A stretch of 64,000 nt of DNA from Sphagnum compactum. Taxonomy: Eukaryota; Bryophyta; Sphagnopsida; Sphagnales. How positions within the stretch are numbered: the stretch's first letter is position 1; each line of letters starts with the position of its first letter. Under the pieces are notes generated by a model. That model had not been told where the DNA came from. It did not search any database and saw only the letters and a list, made by a program, of their open reading frames with translations. Made by a program: the position numbers and the translations under genes. The stretch lies in assembly GCA_965153455.1 (NCBI GenBank), contig OZ234504.1, positions 9,796,001 through 9,860,000 of the forward strand. Direction: 5' to 3'. Shown one piece after another: positions 35,019-46,937 of this stretch.

Positions 35019-36084
35019 CTCTTGAAAGCTCAGCTAAACATTTCAAGTTAACAACATTAGCTGGAAAAGGCTTACAAGTAGCTACATCAAGCCAATAAAT
35101 GTTGAAGTATCTAATAACAAAGGATATAATGCATCAATGAGGCAGATGTGACTCACTAGTCAATATGGCAGCATCTGCTTTAGGAGCCAAATCAGGCATC
35201 ATTACTGCTCATTGACAGAACTGTTGAATCCAAACACTGGATCCCAAAATGCCACAGATTGCATGAGAACTGGTCTCAAGTGATTGCAGGGCTCAGAACA
35301 TGCACATTCTGGTAGCCTACAAGCAGTGGCCTCTTTCCATTGCCTGCAGAGAAACACTAACTTGCATACTAGCAAAATTTGGGTGTGGTCAAGAGGTGAA
35401 ATCACTTTAGCAAGCCGAGGTTCACACTCTGGAAGAAATAGCTTGAGTTTAACAAGTGTAAAGTTGTAAAAGGTTACAATGAAAATCACCTCTTGAGAAG
35501 AATACAGATTTGTGAATCATGTTCCAGATGGCTGATTCTGTAGTTGTGATAACTGTTTGGTGAATCTGAGCAAATCTGGGGAGTGCCAAATCACAGACGT
35601 GACTGAGTGCAACAGAAGTAAAGGCAATTTTGTTGCAGCATGCTGCAATGTTGCTTTGATATGCTCCCTAAATACTACCAAAATTATCATCAGATGCATT
35701 TCTAGAAGCAATGGCAAGCTGTGGTTATGATGTCAGCTAGCACTTCAAGAGGCATAGCCCAAGAACTTTTGGCAGTGGTTCATATCTTGTGAACTAGAGC
35801 TAAGCTGGAAGGAGCAGATGCAGGGGCTGCTGCACTAACTTGAGCTACCCTGATGTTCTTGCAAACTACTGGTGTCAACTCCGGATAGACAGGCCAGTGA
35901 CCGAACACATTGTGTTTAAAAATCTTTGGATACAGTACGAAGTCCTCTGTCCATAATGTGGCCTAAATGTAGATGATTCCTGTCCATAGCGACCCAGCGA
36001 GCGATGATAACTATAGTACAACTTTTGCAAAATATGGATGAAAACATTGGTCTTCCCTTCGTCGCTGGGTTGCATCCATCATTT
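35019..36084. other. No gene seen
   Basis: Mixed composition, no long frame and no repeat recognised. Confidence 0.5.
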
Positions 36085-36300
36085 GAGGCGGGAAATCGCC
36101 TCATGGTCGCCGGTCCCCTGGGGCCCGGTCCGGGTTCGAGACACCGGTTGCCCGAATGTATCTCGGGTTTCAGGAGGCAGATTGGAGTGGTGTACCCAAT
36201 GTTATGATGGGTAACCCGGTTTCATTTGAAAGGGCATGTTACCGTTCCCCGCCGACCCGGGCGGTGGACTCGACCCGGCCCGGGCCAGCTCCTTCATCTC
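36085..36300 (+). mobile_element. tRNA-derived SINE, Au-like
   Basis: A GC-rich island in AT-rich DNA. GGTTCGAGACA (36133-36143) fits a polymerase III B box, and CATGGTCGCC upstream is a weak A-box match. The following body reads ATCTCGGGTTTCAGG, GTACCCAATGTTATGATGGG, GGGCATGTTACCGTTCCCCG and GGTGGACTCGACCCGGCCCG, then CAGCTCCTTC and a T-rich end. This order is as I remember it for the plant Au SINE family. It lies about 0.8 kb upstream of the NDC80 start codon, on the same strand. Confidence 0.7.
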
Positions 36301-37105
36301 TCTCGTTTTTGAAAAACGTTGCTCTTCTGCTGTTTGAGCGATGATGCTGTTGGAGACCGATTTCTGGGGCAAGAATTCTGGCTTAAGTACTTTGTGTTGG
36401 TATTTTGTTGCAAGCACTTCACTTTTGTCATGTAATAGAGTTTTTGTCGGCGGTGGATTTGAGCCCTTCCTGGCAGTCTGGAGGTCTGTGGGCGCTGAGG
36501 AATGCCGGGAGATGTGAAGGTGACTAGTTTTTCACTGTGGAGGCTACTGGCTTTGTGAGGCTGGGCTCGATTTTTGTAAATTTTGATTCGGTGCGCACTA
36601 GCAAGAAAGCAAGCTTCCATTTCATTCGTCCTCTAGGTTTTTGTTTGATGCATGTCTGGTGAAGTTGTTGGGCTTTGGGGTTCGGTTGGAAGTCTGGGAG
36701 TTACCAAGCTGAGTATACCTGCCAAGGGCTTTCGTCCTCGTCGCAGAAATTGTTTCTGGTGTTCTCCAGGGCCTTAGGGTTTGGTATTTCTTGCTCATTT
36801 GACCTAATTGAGCAAGCGTTACATATTTCAATCCCTGCACACTTCCCTCATGAGAACCAAATTTGGAGTTCTCTATGGCTCGAGGCGATTGAGGATTTCT
36901 ACGTCAACGGTATGTATGATGCGGAGCTACCGGATGCGACGGGAGTAAGCTCACGGTTGTAGAGAGGCTTCAGAAGAGAGTGTCGTGGCCATCGGGTTTT
37001 AGGAAGGAAAACGAAGGTGAAGAGTTTTTAGGGTTTAGCATAGCGTCCTTCATCCTGCGTTTGTTGCCACTGCTATTACGGAATCCAAGAGAGGACGACG
37101 ACGCC
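36301..37105 (+). other. Promoter and 5' leader of NDC80
   Basis: No gene of its own. The last part is probably transcribed leader: an open frame at 36980 runs in phase into the NDC80 ATG at 37106 but codes for unfamiliar residues, so the later ATG is preferred. A TAGGGTTTAG telo-box-like word at 37028 lies in the leader. Confidence 0.4.
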
Positions 37106-39296
37106 ATGAGGCGCTCAACTCTGAGCTCGATCAGTCCGTCGCAGCTCAACAGGAGAGCGTCAGGAAGCAACGCTGCAGCACGGATGCTGGGTAAACAGTC
37201 CCGCTTGTCAAGTGGCATCCCAATGCCCGGCGGTATGAACAAGCTAGGAGGGCCTCCGAACCTTCCCCGGCGTTCCAGCATGCACGGGAAAGTCTCACAG
37301 TTGCGCCTTGATTCCAGGCCCATCAATGAGAAGAGCTTCCAGCATGATTGCATCCGCAAGTTAACAGCTTACCTGACGACACACGGTTACAACGTGGCCA
37401 TTTCTACAAAGCTCTTGGCGGCACCATCGAGCAAAGAGGTCCTCAATATCGTCCAGTTCCTCTTCCACCAACTGGATCCAAACTTCAAATTCTCAGCGAA
37501 GCTTGAGGAGGATGTGCCTCTGATGTTCAAGAGAGTAGGGTATCCCTCCCAGATCAGTAAGAGTGCTTTGTATGCAGCAGGGAGTCCACACACATGGCCT
37601 GGGCTTCTTGCAGCTCTGGCCTGGTTGGTAGATCTTCTGGTATATCAAGAGAAAAAGGAGACTGGGGATGAAGAAGCTCCTTTTGATGACAACGGCTCAA
37701 AACTCATCCTGGAGTATGCCAATAGATCTTATGAATGCTTCTTGGGTGGAGATGATGATGAATGTGAGCGCCTCGACATTGAGTTCAAAAAGCAGTTTGA
37801 TGACAGCAAATTGCAGCTTGATGACAAGAAGCAGAAACTGGAGAAGTTGGCTACTGAAGTCCAGGCTAAGCTACAGACCCTAAAGCAACAGCCATCAGCT
37901 CTGTTGACACAGCAGTCCAGGAATGCAGATTTCTTGAGTGATATAGCCAAGTTTGACCACATCAATAGCAACCTTCAATCCCACTTGCAGGCTGCAGAAA
38001 AGAAGCTGGAGGATAAAAGGCAGGAGCTTGTGGCAAAGAAGGCAGAAAGGGAGGCCATTCTTACAGGGAATGAGGAATTGAAGCAAAGAATTGCAGCACA
38101 GCAAATCAATTCTGTTGATGTTGAGCGAATGAGGAAGGAGAATGAGGTATTGGACACCAATCTGCAGCAGGTTGTGGCTAGAGATCGTGAACTCCTTGAT
38201 GCTGCCTGGGATCATGAAGTGCGAGCCTCAACAAAGTTAAAAGAGCTTGAACAAATTGTGGCCCTTTTCACCCAGCAAGCTAACAAGTAAGTCCATGTTT
38301 ACTCAGTGTCTGTTGGTCACCATGGGATAGGGAATTTCATTGACTTCTTGTCAACTGGCCATTCATGTCAATATTGCATTGCCACTGGCTTGGTGCAGAT
38401 GGAAGCTCATCTTTGGAGATCCCCATTTAGATAATGGAGGCCAGTTCCACATTAAGTTGAATTTGGAAGCAGACGCCCCGTATGATATTCTTGGTGGGCC
38501 CTTGAAGGGTGTTGTCAAGCCTGTTATTAGGGGTGTCATGGAAAGTAGTAAACGGTTAACAAATCAAGAGAAAGATGAGACGCTCACACTTATGCAGCAA
38601 GTCCATGCAGCAGATGTTGCTTGTCAGGAGAAGATTGAGCAGATCAAACAGTGTACAGTTTTCCACAGGAAGGTGAGCATTTCCTCTGGATGTAACCCTA
38701 ATGCTGAACCTACAGTCATCTCCCCATTTAATTGTCAGGTAGTTTTACCTGCATTGGTTAGTAACAGCAGATAGTGATGCTGAATGTGTGGGGCAGTTGG
38801 AAGCACAATATAATGCACTCAAGGATGATCTAGACACCAATCTTGCTTCAAAAATTGCCGAGCGTGAGGCTCTTAAATCCAGCATGGCTGAGAAGGAGCG
38901 ACTTCTCAAGAGGTCAGAAGCAGAAGCAGAGGAGCATTTCAAGGTATACCACAAATGCTACTGTGATTTGTTGTAGCTTATACATTGACATGGCTCTGTT
39001 GCAAGCCCACTTTCAGTTCTCAAATTGGCAGACAGTTATATTTGTTCTCATTTGATCTGCTCTGGCAGCAATGGGAATTCAAGTATCAAATGGGGGTTGC
39101 AAGCTGTAACCTGGAGCTGGCAGCAAAGAAAGATGAGTGGGCAGATATGGTGACAATGATTCTGAATGCAAAAGAAAATTCAGATGTGGCACTGAAGAAT
39201 CTTGCAAATTTGGCTGCTCAAGCATTGGAGACAGTGAAACAACAGTTATCTACCGATGAACTTTCTTGGACTTCACAGCCATTGAGATTGGAGTGA
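37106..39296 (+). CDS. NDC80: Kinetochore protein NDC80 (HEC1), four exons
   Basis: Exons 37106-38286, 38399-38672, 38797-38943 and 39069-39296 join in frame, all GT-AG, to 609 residues. NDC80 is the microtubule-binding subunit of the outer-kinetochore NDC80 complex (with NUF2, SPC24, SPC25). The start MRRSTLSS resembles the amino tail of animal HEC1; this tail is basic and serine-rich. The calponin-homology domain occupies about 71-180, with RPINEKSFQHDCIRKLTAYL, FLFHQLDPNF, MFKRVGYPSQISKSALYAAG and HTWPGLLAALAWLV, all signature stretches. The rest is long coiled coil, for example LEKLATEVQAKLQTLKQQ and ERMRKENEVLDTNLQQVVA, then VRASTKLKELEQIVALF. The ATG at 36980 is in frame but adds 42 residues unlike the family. 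Exon 2 encodes WKLIFGDPHLDN and a globular-looking stretch before the last helices. The gene is convergent with the antenna gene at 40205. Confidence 0.93.
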
Positions 39297-39313
39297 AATT
39301 GCCGCACACACAG

Positions 39314-39457
39314 GTATCCTCATCAATGTATGCTACCTTTTTTCTTTCTCATCAAAACCCCTTGCTGTAGTTGTATGGTTAACAGGCATCCTCATTAATA
39401 TATGCTACCTTCATTTCTCATCAAAACCCCTTGCTGTAGCAGCATGGTTCACCCTGG
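39314..39457. repeat. 72-bp tandem duplication in the NDC80 3' flank
   Basis: Two copies containing ATGCTACCTT and ATCAAAACCCCTTGCTGTAG begin near 39314 and 39386. It starts about 20 bases after the stop codon, so it is probably in the 3' untranslated region. Confidence 0.9.
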
Positions 39458-40204
39458 AGTCAGTTGTACTCATAGTCAACATTGTCAACACTTTTCTAGT
39501 TTCGTTAGTCCACAACATGATGATTAAGCTTGTGACTAGATACTGGATGGATCTCTATGGCAAGGCCATCAATACATCGGCTTGTTTTGGGCACCATGTG
39601 CAATCAAATAATTTGAAGGCAGTTTTCTTGCACTCTGGTACACAGTCTATGAACTAGACGAGTGGCATTCTACTGTTTGAAGCTTGATACTCACTGGTCT
39701 CTCCTTCCCATCTGTAATGAACAAAGGAGTGGAGGACAATTCTACAGCATTCTTGTGAACTCAAATTATGTACAAGCTATGTAGGACTGGGGATTTGGAA
39801 TTACAAAACACCACAATTAATGGAGAATGCATGGATTCACAGAGTTTCTCAATGGTTCAATTAAGATTCTCTGGATGTTTCAAATTACTCAAATGTTTTG
39901 TGCAGTACTTCAGTGCTGCAAATCTATATGCAGAAGAAGCAAACCTCTTTGGGTACAGAAAAACAAGATTGCAAAATGGGATAGGCTATTAAGAAAATCA
40001 AAGAACAAGCACACTCACTTTGAGACAAATGTTTTCCCAGGTTTAGATTACAGCACAACCAACAGTCTTGAACTCCAGCTACAGAGAGACACCCTCCTGA
40101 GAGCAGTAATTCAAAGGGATTCCATTTGTGCAACAGTTTCATCGCCTGATTTTGATGAGAGAGCAGCTCCTTGTGAATACATAACAGCATTGGTGTTTGT
40201 GTCT
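39458..40204. other. Convergent 3' flanks of NDC80 and the antenna gene
   Basis: No further coding exon on either strand. The open frames at 39827-40303 (plus) and 40247-39924 (minus) overlap the last antenna exon or read across noncoding sequence. Confidence 0.6.
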
Positions 40205-41643
40205 CTATCCACTGAGCCCCAGAGTCTGGATGATGGTTGTGTGCCATGGGTCACTCAAGTGCTGCAGCAAGTTCTCCACAGGACCCTTTCCAGTCAAGTT
40301 TGATTGCACCAAAAAGCCCAGAAATGCTAACATTGCCAATCTTCCTGCAACATTCAACACAGATCCACAAGTCAGCAGCCTGAAATTTCAGCTCTGGAGA
40401 GATAAAGATGTTATGAAAGCTAAAGAAGAGAGAAATGAGATTATGAGCAAAATTCCTCTGCAATGCCATTCTTATTGACATTAAACAGAAAACTGATTCT
40501 AGAACCTACCGTTGGCAATCTCTTTTTCCTTGTATTCCAAATTGGTGGGGAAGTTCAAGGGATTGAAGATGCCGCCTGGGTATCCGACTTCACCAGCTGG
40601 GAGACTGTAGCTCTTGAAAATGGGGTCCTGGTTGACACTGCCAGGGTACTTGATGTCCTGCCATCTCCGGACTTCAACGTAGTGGAAAAGGATGAACTCG
40701 ATGACGAAAAGAGTTGAAGCCGGGGCGAAGTAATCCACCTTGCCAGCGTCGTACCAGAGAGGAGCGTTGATGAGACCTGCTTTGGTGAGAATCTCTGGCA
40801 AAAGCATGCCCGCTACTCCAAGCATAGCCCAACGTCCGTTCTGGAGCTCCGCCTGCACGTACCACTTGAGATTCTCCGGGTCTTCAGCCAGACTTAGGGG
40901 ATCAAAGCCATTGTCTCCTGCAAGACTGCAATCAACAAATTCAGTTCATCTTGTCAGGGACCACATCTAGTAGAATGACGCGGGTTTTGTGAGGCTGCGC
41001 ACATGCTTTTCTTGATGACACGGCATTGTAAAATAACTTGCACATTCTGAAAGAAATTGGATACAAACAACCGAAGAGTTTTGAACTACGTCTTAGTCCG
41101 TCTCTCGGCTCCATGTACACGATAAGATCTCGAAACATCATTTCAACTCCAGCGTGCACGCAGTGTTGTGAATCCCGCACGACAGGAAGCCATTTTCCAC
41201 ATCAAGGGGACTACATACATCAAACAACGCCCCCTAAGCTGGCCGTCCCCGGCTTCATCTACCGCTGACGGTGGCCTCGCATAAAGCAACCAAAACCCGC
41301 AAAATTTCGAGAACAAACTAGGCCAAATCACCGTGCCCTACAGTACTCCACCATCTCTGCCGAAAACTAAAGCTTAAACTGACAAGTGCCTGAAAACAGA
41401 ACCGCTAGAATCCTGCTATCTGAAACTACACTACCTGCCATTGAGGTAAGGAGGAGAATCCAAGCCGGGAAGCCATTCGCCTTTCTTGGCCTGTATTTTC
41501 AAACTGCCGACGGGAGTAGTAGTAGCACCAGCGGCTCCGACTCTAACGTTCCTGGTGAGCTTGGAAGCATTGGCGCCGGCCAAGAACCCGGACTTGCACA
41601 AAGGCGAACATACCCTGGCTGCTTGCATGGTGACGGACGCCAT
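40205..41643 (-). CDS. LHCA4: Photosystem I antenna protein, Lhca4 type, three exons
   Basis: Exons 41643-41435, 40925-40510 and 40344-40205 join in frame to 254 residues. The protein binds chlorophyll a and b and carotenoids on the outer side of photosystem I in the thylakoid. A chloroplast transit peptide covers about 1-50 (rich in S, A, R, V), then [28 protein letters not shown]. Helix B reads [20 protein letters not shown], helix [21 protein letters not shown], helix [43 protein letters not shown] and [14 protein letters not shown] are diagnostic of Lhca4. Asn99 in AELQNGR sits where most antenna proteins have His; in Lhca3 and Lhca4 this Asn ligand of chlorophyll 603 gives the red-shifted absorption. 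The exon 2 acceptor is TTGATTGCAG before TCTTGCAGGAGAC; a second CAG eight bases later would break the frame. Confidence 0.95.
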
Positions 41644-41769
41644 CTCGAGCTCGGTATTTTCCGGTCTACAAAGGAACTTTGCACACGGACGCCAGCAACA
41701 GTCGTGCTCGACAACCAACGCGCAACAAAAATTGGCAGTCGCAAAGCTTCTGGCCTCCTTCTTGTTCCT

Positions 41770-42146
41770 TTTATTTTCCGCCCCCCTGTTTCCTTGGGTC
41801 GCCCGCCTCCGCCACAACACCAAAGCGCAGAACTCGCAGACCTTCTCCCTTCTTCCCCACCCTGAGTTTTCTCGGTTCGCCCCCCGCCCCCCAACCCCCA
41901 CCCACCCGCTACCCCCCACCAATGGCACCCAGAAATCTCCCGGTCCGCTCGGCTTTCCATTGGGCAGTGCGCGGTCGGGGCTGACCAATAGGAACCGGTG
42001 AAATCCTATCTGGATCGCCTCTGCTCAAACACGTGGAGCGAGATGATTTGTGATTGGCGCTTGTCAGGCATTGGTGTGTTGAGGATTTATCTAGGTGGCG
42101 CCCTGCTGGCTGGAAGTTTAGAATCCATTACGGTAGCTTTATCTCA
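41770..42146 (-). promoter_or_regulatory. Likely light-responsive promoter of the antenna gene
   Basis: Upstream of the ATG, on the minus strand, an AAATAAAAGG word at about 41778-41768 could act as a TATA box. CCAAT boxes occur as ATTGG at about 41919-41925 and 41981-41987. A G-box CACGTG is at 42030-42035 and a GATAA motif at about 42138-42143. G-box plus GATA combinations are usual in light-regulated antenna genes. The 41870-41920 stretch is C-rich on the plus strand (G-rich in the transcript direction). Confidence 0.45.
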
Positions 42147-42329
42147 TCCACAGAAACAGAATTTCATCCGTCCATCAGAGCTATAAAATTTCCAAAACCC
42201 AGTATATTGATATAATCCATAATATAATTTGAAGAAGACAACCCAAATTTGAAACATAAAATTGTGATGTTTTACCTTTAGATAAGTTATAGGTCAAAAT
42301 ATGTCACCATATTTGAAGCCTTTTTGAAC

Positions 42330-43720
42330 TAAGAGCATACTTGAGAACAATTTGTTTAGCTTGAAGTTGTTTTCTTATGAAGTGATACTAAATGTCAATA
42401 TGTTTGTTACAATTGTGAAATTCGGGATTGTCAATCAAAGCCACGGCACTTTTATTATTGGCAAATTGTTGTAAAAGTTAATTGAGGAGATCCAAGTTCA
42501 TGTAATAGTCTTCATAGCCAAATTGCTTCAACAATTGTTTTGGACAATACTATGTATTCAAATTTTGTGTTGGACAAGGCCATGGATGTTTGCCTTTTGT
42601 TCCCCCAAAACACAATAGGCCCAACAAGTAAACAACATTAACTAGAAGTTAAATGTGTGGTGTCGTTGTCGCTAGCCAAATTAACATTTGAATAGCCATA
42701 GAGAAGATGACCATTAGTGTTTTTTTTATATTTGATCCCAATTGAGATCATGCCTTTAATGTATCATAGTAGCATCTTTGTAGCTTGCTAATGCATAGCA
42801 CCAAGACTAGCCAAATCTTGAACCAAACTACTCACTATGTAAGAACAATACACCTAAGTATACGCAATAACATGCATCATACTACCAACAAGTTGAAATA
42901 AAAGAACCTAGGTCATTTGTGCTTTGTCTTCAAGATTCACATGACAAAGAAAGCTTCACACCAACCTCCATTGGGATACTTATGGGATGTCACTAGAACA
43001 TGTTGTAGTGATGTAATATGATTGTGAGAAGTTTTTCATGAGATAGGAATAACCAACCAACTTTTGGATTGTATATTATTTGCATATACAAAAGATAATT
43101 GAATTTTCCACCATTAAACATTTCAAATTCATGATGAAATAATAATCTCAAATTAATGACAAGTTGTACTAACAGCAATATTGTAATCATTTACCCAAAT
43201 TAACAAAATAATAAAATGTCCATCATTTCATTCTTGTTTATATACATTTGAATTAGCTTTTGTCTAATGAAAATTATTTTGAACTAAAGATGCATGTATT
43301 TAAATGTAGATACCAAGCTATAAGCGATTGACACATGGCCATAAGTAGATTTATGCATTTACACACTAAATTCTTTGATGGCTTAATGTGCAATCCTTCT
43401 AAATTTTCCATATATAAAAATCTCTCCTTCCAATATGTTGCCATTCAAAAAGGTTGTCTTAACATTTAGTTGATGAATTTCTAAATTATATTGTGTAGCT
43501 AGTGTTAGTAAAACTCTAATCAAATTGATTTTAACTAGTAATAGGTGTCGCCATAATCCATTTTAGGAATTTGACTAAATCCCTTATCAATTAGTCTAGC
43601 TTTATATCTATGAATGTGTTTGTGTAGTGTATACTTCAATTGAAATATACATTTACAAATAATAGTTTATCTATTTGCTAGTAGGGATGTGAGAATCCAA
43701 GTATGATTTTTCTTAAGAGA
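42330..43720 (-). mobile_element. Ty1/copia retrotransposon relic (reverse transcriptase to RNase H)
   Basis: Minus-strand frames, broken by many stops and shifts, read in copia order: RYKARLIDKGFSQIPKMDYG at 43620-43550, NLEIHQLNVKTTFLNGN at about 43485-43435, IAWYLHL, LVGSMMHVIAYT near 42890, KMLL-YIKGM with IGIKYKKN near 42730, then ALSNTKFEYI and finally QQFANNKSAVALIDNPEFHN with NKHIDI-YHFIRKQ near 42470-42360. These are the reverse transcriptase entry motif, the VKTAFLNGDL motif and the RNase H DNQSAIALAKNP motif of the family. The YVDD core is not readable, integrase and LTRs are absent, and the copy is inert. Confidence 0.88.
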
Positions 43721-44199
43721 TTTCAATTTTGACTCAATGACCTTTTGCCAAGGATTTGAATGACTCATTACAAAATGACTCAAAGGTAAAATAGTGACAA
43801 CTCACTATTTTTGAAGCTTTATTTAATGATAAAAATGTAGATTCTTCATTGAAGATAATATCTCTAGAAATCAATATTTATTTCATCCCTTTTTTCATCA
43901 ACATGTAGGCTTTGGATTCATCACTATATTTCAAATATATAGATTCTAAGATTATGATGTTATTATTTTTTGTGATGAGTTTTATGAATCAATGCAAAAG
44001 CCTAACAACTAAAAACCTTTAAGTTTCACAAATTTGGTCACACACATGTCCACAATTGATACTTACTATGTGACTTGTTCAATTATTAAGGCCTTGGTGG
44101 GACTCTTATTTTGGAGATAATTTGTTGTAATAATTGCCTCCCCCGAATGTGCCCCATGGTGGCCCAAGATCTAATGAGAAAGCCTAAATGAATGGGATT
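43721..44199. other. No feature resolved
   Basis: AT-rich sequence between two retroelement relics; probably the eroded upstream part of the copia relic, but no motif can be read. Confidence 0.4.
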
Positions 44200-44676
44200 C
44201 TTTGTGACCCTAACATTGTCAATTCAACATTTGGGGGTACATCTTCATCATGGATCTTACCTTCCAATTTAATCAACATTGTGGATTTGTTGGATTTTCC
44301 TATTTGCTTTCCAATAAATCTCATCAACAATGAAGCTTTACAACTAGCTCTTGTTTGCCCATCCTAGTCGGTAGTATGTGGTTTCTTCACAAAAATCTAA
44401 CGTAATTCTTAAGGGGTACAAAATTGCTCTTCCAACCAATATGTCATAAGATGTAACATGCGTAACCATTGTTTGAGCATGCACTATGGTATAATATGTT
44501 GGTTTATTGGAATTAAATTGGATCACAATTTCTTGTTTGGTTAACTTTTGAGCCTTCTCCAATCTACCCATAAATGTCAACATTTGGTATGGGCGTGATT
44601 TGAGATTGACATCAATCAATCCAAAACCATCCACTGTTGCCTTGCCCAACATTAAAGGTTGAACACCTAAGTCCAA
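44200..44676 (-). mobile_element. Probable Ty3/gypsy protease-region relic
   Basis: A 110-codon minus frame contains QTMVTHVTSYDILVGRAILY then PLRITLDFCEETTYYRLGW, and beyond a stop continues with KASLLMRFIG. The pattern YD-LVG-x-LYP-G-T-DFWEETAYYRPGW followed by LPVRF is one I associate with plant gypsy-type polyproteins between the protease and reverse transcriptase. The aspartic protease triad itself is not clearly seen (the beginning reads DLG). No reverse transcriptase follows. Confidence 0.5.
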
Positions 44677-46429
44677 TAGAACCTTCTAGGGTCAATATCA
44701 ATGTGTCAACACCCCTTTCAACTAGAAGACGTCATCCTCATTAAACACCACCACCACACTAGGAATAAACCTTTTCAATTAATGATGAGATGCACAAGAA
44801 GGTCTTGAGCCACAACCCTTAGCCACAACCCCATTCCAAAATTTTAGGTGAACCTTGGGCACTTTTGTTTCATTGGCCTTGAAAATATGTTAGGGGAACC
44901 TAGTTAGTTTTGACATAACGTGGCCATTAGGCAAAAGACCACCGTTGATTTAATACTAGAAATGACCATTGTTTCGATGAAAAACAATGATGCTTGGTAC
45001 ATTACGCTTTTTGCCCCCAACAAACTACTTGGTGCCTTGGTTCTCGAAGTGAAACTAAACACCTTCCTTGATGTAATTGGCACACCATCAAAAGTTAACA
45101 CCCCCATAGGGTTGGGAATTATGTCTATGTGAGACAAACTTGGCATTGAGCTTCATCCTGTCGAGGGTCTAACCTCTCACCAACACTTTGAGGTTTCAGC
45201 ATTTGAATACTTGCTCTTGTCATTGGTGCAGTCATATAAAACATCTTTATTGACTTAAAAACCCTAACTTGGTTCCCATCATCATGGTCTCTTGAAACAT
45301 TTGGCATAGCTTCATATGGAGCCATTGACCTTGAAAATCTAGCTACACAAAGATATCATGGGTCGACATTGGAATTAAAAAATGGGGTGTCTTTTCAATC
45401 CTTCACTTATTGTGACTTAAATGCATTGGATTTCACTTGGGCTGTCATGTTTGTAACTTTTAGTGATTCAAAAGATATGACTCACATGTAATACTATAGG
45501 AATCCAATCCCAAAAAACATGATGCAAACACAAACTAAATGCAAGAGAGTCTTACATAAAACACCTAAAACTTGCAATGACAAAACATGTGTGTTCGGCA
45601 ATCTCAAATCACCAAAAGTGATTTGAAATCTCACAACTTGGAATTTTATCTTGGACATTAATATTTTGTATCACGTTTACACTAAAACTAGTTCCAATCT
45701 AACTTACCCTAGTTTACCTACAATAACTAGGATGTAAACATGGAACAAATTAAAAACTCTTGACATTTCCTTGGTATAATGGTTTAGTTCTCTCCTTCAC
45801 AACCAATTTACTTGAGCTTGGCATTGTTGCACACTACCACTCACAATGAAATAATGAAAACAATGAGTTATTTTGTGAAAATTAAGTTCCATTTGAATGA
45901 AGATGTTGAATGACATTGCATGCAACTTAAATCGAATTTAAATCCCTAAATTGAATTCATACGTTGAATCAAATTCAAATTCAACTTAATTAAATTCAAA
46001 TTCAATCGAAAAGAAACAAGATGCAAATTGGTGCAAAATGTATTGAAAATATGCTCATCACTTCCATCATTCGTGATTATGATTTCTGAAAAGACATACA
46101 TCTAAAAAGACATCTTTCCATTTCATTTAGAGCATCAAAAGCTATTTTGGTAGGACGGGACGACTAATGGACCCTAAACATGTCTACCTATACAAGCTGC
46201 AATGGTAATTACACCTCTTGCATGGTCTAAGATACGCTCTGCATTTTGTGAAGCCATCTTCCTGCAAGACAACAATCATGCGCATTCTCCATTAATAATA
46301 TCCATGGACACAAAGCCCTGTTGATGACCTAAATGGAAGCTAATTGAATCATTGCCAAAAGGAGAGGATTCATTTGCTCCTAATTTGAACTTGAGTTAGT
46401 CTCTTTGTAATAAGTAAGGCATTGTGCCC
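44677..46429. other. No gene supported
   Basis: Open frames at 44920-45132 and 45146-44904 are on opposite strands of the same bases and have no domain. A minus-strand mini-frame at 46260-46180 reads MASQNAERILDHARGVITIA after a plausible acceptor, but no partner exon was found. Confidence 0.4.
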
Positions 46430-46469
46430 TACTAGACTTCTTTGTCCTTATTGCAGCAGCTGCTGCTGA

Positions 46470-46690
46470 TTATGCCTTCAAATTTCTCATTTTTGGAGCA
46501 GCTGAGATGGTCCAAGAAAGCTTGAGAGTTCATTAGGATTGAAATTTCAACAGTTTTGTGCATCTGATAGCAGCTGCTGATGCCTTCCAATTTCTCATTT
46601 TTGGAGCTGAGATGGTCCCAGAAAGCTTTTAGTGAAATCAGGATTGAAATTACAACAGGTTTTGCATCTGATTTCAACTTGAGCAATAAT
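46470..46690. repeat. 108-bp tandem duplication in the ATL 3' flank
   Basis: CAGCTGCTGAT, TGCCTTC-AATTTCTCATT and GAGATGGTCC words occur twice, near 46458-46560 and 46570-46690. This is about 250-470 bases beyond the ATL stop codon. Confidence 0.85.
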
Positions 46691-46937
46691 AATTTGTGCT
46701 TCAGAAACTCAAGGATGATGAACTGCTGGCTTTTGAGCTAGTAGCTAATCAACTAAAGTAGTGACATAACTGAAGATCATGAGTTCTGAAGCTCAAATGT
46801 GCAGCCTTTGTCCACATTGGGTGGCTTCAAACCTGCCATGATGATAGCTCCAAAGCTTTGAAGACTGAAGAGTTTTGCAGCAGCACGATTGATGCACTCA
46901 AAGAGGAGGAAGAGACATGGGTTTGAATCTCTGGACA

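Noticed and set aside
36108-36180. tRNA gene suggested by GGTTCGAGACA
   Set aside because: No acceptor stem or cloverleaf; the downstream body fits a SINE.
36980-37105. NDC80 start at the in-frame ATG 36980
   Set aside because: It adds 42 residues with no likeness to the family, while the ATG at 37106 opens MRRSTLSS, similar to known amino termini.
41431-41988. Antenna gene start extended upstream to 41988
   Set aside because: Residues before the ATG at 41643 are Gly/Trp/Arg-rich and unlike a transit peptide; the region is promoter or leader.
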